Assembly (NCBI GenBank): GCA_021604765.1
Contig: BQJP01000006.1
Coordinates: 36,841 to 100,840, forward strand
Reading direction: 5' to 3'
Source: Thermodesulfobacteriota bacterium
GTDB lineage: Bacteria; Desulfobacterota_D; UBA1144; Nemesobacterales; UBA2774
DNA: 64,000 nt
The translations under genes and the position numbers were made by a program. Below, in pieces: positions 60,455 through 64,000 of this stretch (the first letter of the stretch is position 1; each line of letters starts with the position of its first letter). A model generated the notes under the pieces. The model was not told where the DNA came from. It saw only the letters and a program-made list of their open reading frames with translations, and searched no databases.

Positions 60455-62545
60455 ATGAGTACTCAGAAATCAAGTCAGCCCCAGCGTCTTAAAAAAAGTT
60501 TAAAGTTGCTTGATGTTTATGCTTTAGCCACAGGCAGTACATTAAGTGCTGGTTTTTTCTTATTGCCCGGCATTGCCGCAATGAATGCCGGACCTGCAAT
60601 AACCCTATCTTATCTGATAGCTGTACTACCTCTTATACCGGCAACGTTTTGTATTGTGGAGCTTACAACCGCCATGCCCAAGGCGGGAGGTATTTATTAT
60701 TTCTTAGACCGCTCAATGGGGCCTTTGCTCGGTACAGTAGGAGGAATAGGGACTTGGCTTGCACTAGTTCTTAAAGTAGCTTTTGCATTGATTGGAATGG
60801 GTGTTTATATTGGGTTATTTGTTCATGATCTCCCAATTGTTCCCGTTGCAATTGCCATTGCTATTGCCCTGGGTGTGCTCAATCTAATGGGCTCCAGCAC
60901 AAGCGGCAAATTTCAAATCTTTCTTGTTTTAGTGGTGATTCTCATATTGGTTGGCTTTGTCGGAATCGGTGTGCCGGAGGTTCATTTATCTCATTTTAGT
61001 GGGTACTTCGATGTAGGCTCGGAAGCTATCATATCCACTGCTGCTATGGTTTATATAAGCTATGCAGGTATTACAAAAGTTACAAGCCTTTCAGAAGAAG
61101 TAGAAAATCCGGAGCGTAATCTTCCACTCGGAATATTTCTAGCACTTGTTACGGCTATACTGATTTATGGTATTGGAACAGCAGTTATGGTGGGTGTAGT
61201 GCCTATTGAGAAGCTTTCAGGTGATTTGTCGCCTGTAGCTAGTGTTGCAGGAATACTATTTGGTAAAGTCGGAATCGTAGTATTATCAGTGGCTGCACTT
61301 TTAGCGTTTATATCCGTGGCGAATGCGGGAATTATGAGCGCTTCCAGATATCCTCTTGCAATGAGCCGAGACTTTATGATGCCGAGCATATTCCAAAAAC
61401 TCGGGAAGAACGGAATGCCCTTTAGTGCAATAATCATTACAGTAGGAAGCATCATTTTGTTTCTATTGCTTCTCGATACATCTAAAATAGTAAAAACTGC
61501 AAGCGCATTTCAATTGTTGATGTTTATGCTTGTATGTGTAGCAGTAATAGTAATGAGAGAAAGCAAGATTGATTCTTACGATCCCAGTTATCGTTCTCCT
61601 TTTTACCCGTGGCTGCAAATTTTCGGAGTTTTTTCAAGCCTATGGTTGTTTAGCAATATGGGTATATGGACGAAGGTATTTACAGGATTGATGTTCGTAA
61701 TAGGCATAGTTTGGTACAAGTTCTACGTTCGGAACAAGGTTGGAAGAAGTGGTGCCATATATCATATTTTTGAGAAACTCGGGAAATCGAGACATGAAGG
61801 ATTGGACAGAGAATTAAGAGGGATATTAAAAGAAAAAGACTTAAGGAAGGATGATCCCTTTGATCAACTTGTAGCCCGAAGTCATGTAATAGAAGTAAGT
61901 CCAGAAATAGGTTTTGAAGACATTGTAGAGAGAGTAAGCACTTTATTCTCTAATTTTGTTCCAGAGTCTTATGACAATCTTTACAGACAATTTTTTGAGG
62001 GAACAGTTTTAGGAGTTACTCCGGTGGCTCATGGGGCGGCACTCCCACATTCGCGCGTTGAAGGACTTAGTCAAATGGAAATGGTTATGGTGCGCTCTAA
62101 ATCTGGGGTTAGTGTGAAAGTTCACGACCCTGCCTCAGACCAGCAAGAAGAAAAGACTTTACATGCGATATTTTTTTTGCTCAGTCCTTTGGATAATCCT
62201 TCACAGCATGTAAGAATGTTGGCCCAGGTTGCAAGGCACATAGAGGATGAGAGTTTCATGAATAATTGGCTCATAGCAGAAGACGAGCAGCAGCTTAAAG
62301 AAACCATATTGCACAATGAAAGATTTCACTCTATTTATGTACATAAAAATACACCGACAGAAAAGTTAATTGGAAAGCCCCTGAGCGCAATAAATATGCC
62401 TGAAGGCAGCTTGGTTGCGCTTATACGACGAGGAGAACGAACTATTATTCCTCGCGGAAGTACAATAATCCATGAGAATGACAGAATTACTGTTATTGGG
62501 GAGCCTTCCAGCATGAAAGTGTTTCATGAAACTTATATAAACTAG
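60455..62545 (+). CDS. APC permease fused to EIIA-like (PtsN) and TrkA-C domains
   Basis: 696 aa. Residues of about 15-430 are an APC-superfamily amino-acid permease (LDVYALATGSTLSAGFFLLPGIAA, ELTTAMPKAGGIYYFLDRSMGP, SLSEEVENPERNLPLG). After a charged linker, about 470-610 form a PTS EIIA type-2/PtsN-like domain with the histidine site GAALPHSRVEG and LLSPLDNPSQHVRMLAQVARHI. The last 75 residues are a TrkA-C/RCK-type domain (EKLIGKPLSAINMPEGSLVALIRRGERTIIPRGSTIIHENDRITVIG). The cytosolic part probably gates or senses ligand/phosphorylation state for the transporter. Confidence 0.92.
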   Translation: MSTQKSSQPQRLKKSLKLLDVYALATGSTLSAGFFLLPGIAAMNAGPAITLSYLIAVLPLIPATFCIVELTTAMPKAGGIYYFLDRSMGPLLGTVGGIGTWLALVLKVAFALIGMGVYIGLFVHDLPIVPVAIAIAIALGVLNLMGSSTSGKFQIFLVLVVILILVGFVGIGVPEVHLSHFSGYFDVGSEAIISTAAMVYISYAGITKVTSLSEEVENPERNLPLGIFLALVTAILIYGIGTAVMVGVVPIEKLSGDLSPVASVAGILFGKVGIVVLSVAALLAFISVANAGIMSASRYPLAMSRDFMMPSIFQKLGKNGMPFSAIIITVGSIILFLLLLDTSKIVKTASAFQLLMFMLVCVAVIVMRESKIDSYDPSYRSPFYPWLQIFGVFSSLWLFSNMGIWTKVFTGLMFVIGIVWYKFYVRNKVGRSGAIYHIFEKLGKSRHEGLDRELRGILKEKDLRKDDPFDQLVARSHVIEVSPEIGFEDIVERVSTLFSNFVPESYDNLYRQFFEGTVLGVTPVAHGAALPHSRVEGLSQMEMVMVRSKSGVSVKVHDPASDQQEEKTLHAIFFLLSPLDNPSQHVRMLAQVARHIEDESFMNNWLIAEDEQQLKETILHNERFHSIYVHKNTPTEKLIGKPLSAINMPEGSLVALIRRGERTIIPRGSTIIHENDRITVIGEPSSMKVFHETYIN

Positions 62546-62561
62546 ATTTTCTCAATTTTAA

Positions 62562-62984
62562 GTGAAGAAACGAAAAATAATAGGACTTCTTACCATCTTT
62601 GCCGGTTTGCCCGGATTAGGCGGTTTCTGGCTAATAGGGCAGTTAGATAACTTTCCGCTAATGGCAACTGTAATCATTTTCAATGCTATATTCTTTAGAG
62701 GTATATGCGGGACAATTGGGGGAATCTTGATCTGGAGAGGAAGTAAATGGGGTTATTACTTAAGCCTCATTAGTTGGCTGTATCTGGTCGTTGTATCCGT
62801 CCTCACTTTTAATCATCTATACAATAACGGTATAGTAATATCGTATGGATTTTTAGAAGAACATTTTTCTAGTTTTGGTAGGCCACTTCTGCTATCTTTG
62901 TTAAAAGTTTTATTTGGTATACCCATTGTCCATATTGTACTAAATGATCTGTTAAAAACGTATAAATCTAATTACTCTGTTTAG
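62562..62984 (+). CDS. Hypothetical membrane protein (140 aa)
   Basis: GTG start 16 nt after the APC fusion gene, without a good Shine-Dalgarno sequence. Four hydrophobic segments: KIIGLLTIFAGLPGLGGFWLIG, ATVIIFNAIFFRGICGTIGG, YYLSLISWLYLVVVSVLTF and LSLLKVLFGIPIVHIVLNDLL. No family recognised with confidence. Inner-membrane location is likely, and translation is probably coupled to the preceding gene. Confidence 0.6.
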   Translation: MKKRKIIGLLTIFAGLPGLGGFWLIGQLDNFPLMATVIIFNAIFFRGICGTIGGILIWRGSKWGYYLSLISWLYLVVVSVLTFNHLYNNGIVISYGFLEEHFSSFGRPLLLSLLKVLFGIPIVHIVLNDLLKTYKSNYSV

Positions 62985-63137
62985 CCTAGATGATCTTATA
63001 TTTTGTGCTAGTCTTATGAAATAGAAGAGCCATCATTTAATTGTTTGTATCTTTAATGATGTGTGTTCATCATAATAGATATAAGCTTATTCTGGTTTAA
63101 ACTATGGCTTAATAATGTTAAGGGGTCTTAATCAAAG

Positions 63138-63680
63138 ATGGGTATTTCTGAAGATAATTACGAGAGGGCTACTTTTTCAGGTGGATGTTTTTGGTGTATG
63201 CAGCCACCTTTTGATAACCTAGAGGGAGTAATTTCTACTACAGTTGGGTACACAGGTGGTCTTGAAAAGAATCCTACATATGATGACGTATGTCTTGGAA
63301 GGACAGAACATTTAGAATCAGTACAAATTGTTTATGATCCATCATTAATTTCCTATGAAAAATTATTAGATGTCTTTTGGCTCAACGTAGATCCGACTGA
63401 TGGGGGAGGGCAGTTTGTGGATAGGGGTATGCATTATAGAACGGCAATCTTTTATCATTCAGAGGGACAAAAAACGATAGCACAAGAGTCAAAAAAGAAA
63501 CTTGGCCAGAGTGGTAGGTATCCTAGCCCTATTATTACTGAGATAAGGCCTGCGATGGAGTTTTATACTGCTGAGGAATCCCACCAGAATTTTTATGAGA
63601 AGAACCCAGTTGGCTATGCATCTTACAAAATGGGATCTGGAAGAGGAAGTTACATAGAATATATGAAAAATATTAAATAA
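63138..63680 (+). CDS. msrA: Peptide-methionine (S)-S-oxide reductase
   Basis: 180 aa with the catalytic GCFWC motif (FSGGCFWCMQPPFDNLEGV), VGYTGG, the substrate-binding DPTDGGGQFVDRGMHYRTAIFYHSEGQ and the closing EESHQNFYEKNP. It reduces methionine-S-sulfoxide in proteins. No MsrB domain is fused. Start ATG at 63138; no AGGAG but an AAGGGG sits 12-13 nt upstream. Confidence 0.96.
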   Translation: MGISEDNYERATFSGGCFWCMQPPFDNLEGVISTTVGYTGGLEKNPTYDDVCLGRTEHLESVQIVYDPSLISYEKLLDVFWLNVDPTDGGGQFVDRGMHYRTAIFYHSEGQKTIAQESKKKLGQSGRYPSPIITEIRPAMEFYTAEESHQNFYEKNPVGYASYKMGSGRGSYIEYMKNIK

Positions 63681-63745
63681 TGCTTCAATGAAAATGAGCT
63701 TAAAGGCATTAAATAAATAAGACAGTTTAAAGGAGGTAGTAGAAA

Positions 63746-64000
63746 ATGGCAGACGATCAGAGATGGTTTGAGAAACACGCACCGGAAATGGCAGAGGGGT
63801 GGTGGCAGTTTTATAAAGCGGTTGAAGGTGAGACAAAGCTAGATGCCAAAACAAAGGCACTAATTGCGGTATCTGTGGCTGTACATGGAAGATGTCCACA
63901 TTGTACTGAGTCTAGAATTAAGAAGGCTCTGGCACTTAAGATTAGTAAAGCTGAAATCGCAGAAACTATCATGGAAACAGCACTTCTATCTTCCGGAACA
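63746..64000 (+). CDS. Carboxymuconolactone decarboxylase / AhpD-like protein, 3'-truncated
   Basis: The frame runs off the right edge and is not in the ORF track. ATG at 63746 with AGGAGG 9 nt upstream begins MADDQRWFEKHAPEMAEGWW. The CMD/AhpD fold is indicated by LDAKTKALIAVSVAVHGRCPHCTESRIKKAL, with the redox-type CxxC (CPHC) and following His/Glu positions of the family. AhpD proteins are alkylhydroperoxidase partners. The adjacency to msrA suggests a shared oxidative-stress role, which is inference. Confidence 0.85.
   Translation, partial: MADDQRWFEKHAPEMAEGWWQFYKAVEGETKLDAKTKALIAVSVAVHGRCPHCTESRIKKALALKISKAEIAETIMETALLSSGT

Overview
The window is a dense, AT-rich stretch of chromosome from a diderm (Gram-negative-type) bacterium. 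The diderm call rests on beta-barrel and lipoprotein genes, a periplasmic multicopper oxidase lipoprotein and many Sec signal peptides. Two F420-type LLM oxidoreductases, a HemD-HemE fusion, a GerW/YtfJ-like protein and the deltaproteobacterium/candidate-phylum flavour of many genes suggest an uncultured free-living lineage; I cannot name it from sequence alone. I saw no tRNA, rRNA, CRISPR array, transposase or integrase.

Layout. (1) 1-5.9 kb: a partial CNNM/CorC-type membrane protein, an AspA/AstE-like hydrolase, RimK and RimB (minus strand), then a MscS channel overlapping a CorA transporter (plus strand). (2) 6.1-12.8 kb: a compact two-component block: lipoprotein, 44-aa peptide, FN3-like exported protein, histidine kinase, response regulator, outer-membrane porin and PAP2 phosphatase. 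Four intergenic sites share an ATTACA-N4-TGTAAT / 11-bp-repeat operator, and the block is bracketed by a 26-bp direct repeat. (3) 12.9-30.2 kb: a glycosyltransferase followed by a large storage-glucan cluster: GH133 debranching enzyme, GH63-type glucosidase, a GT78/GT81-like glycosyltransferase, GlgA, MalQ, GlgX and GlgB on the minus strand, with divergent GlgP. GlgC is absent. (4) 30.4-39.9 kb: small exported proteins (two with striking internal repeats, one cysteine-rich), an acetolactate-synthase-like enzyme, two cold-shock proteins with duplicated promoter/leader, a DUF2092 and a SYLF-like protein, and a SCO1 / multicopper oxidase pair.

(5) 39.9-50 kb: ObgE, a HugZ/PNPOx-DUF2470 protein, an amino-acid-oxidase-like flavoprotein, TspO, an LLM oxidoreductase, TPR and DUF1460 proteins, an alpha/beta hydrolase and a GerW-like protein. 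(6) 50-64 kb: a heme run (HemDE fusion, HemH, SRPBCC, YjbQ), a 2-hydroxychromene-2-carboxylate isomerase-like protein, LysA, a PUR-domain protein, a second LLM enzyme with a thioesterase, a thiolase, Ddl, an APC permease fused to EIIA-like and TrkA-C domains, MsrA and a partial AhpD-like protein.

Functionally the clearest units are glycogen synthesis/breakdown (region 3), late heme synthesis (region 6), and a self-contained envelope-stress-like regulon (region 2). The least explained parts are the shared operator with its flanking direct repeat, and the small repetitive secreted proteins of region 4.
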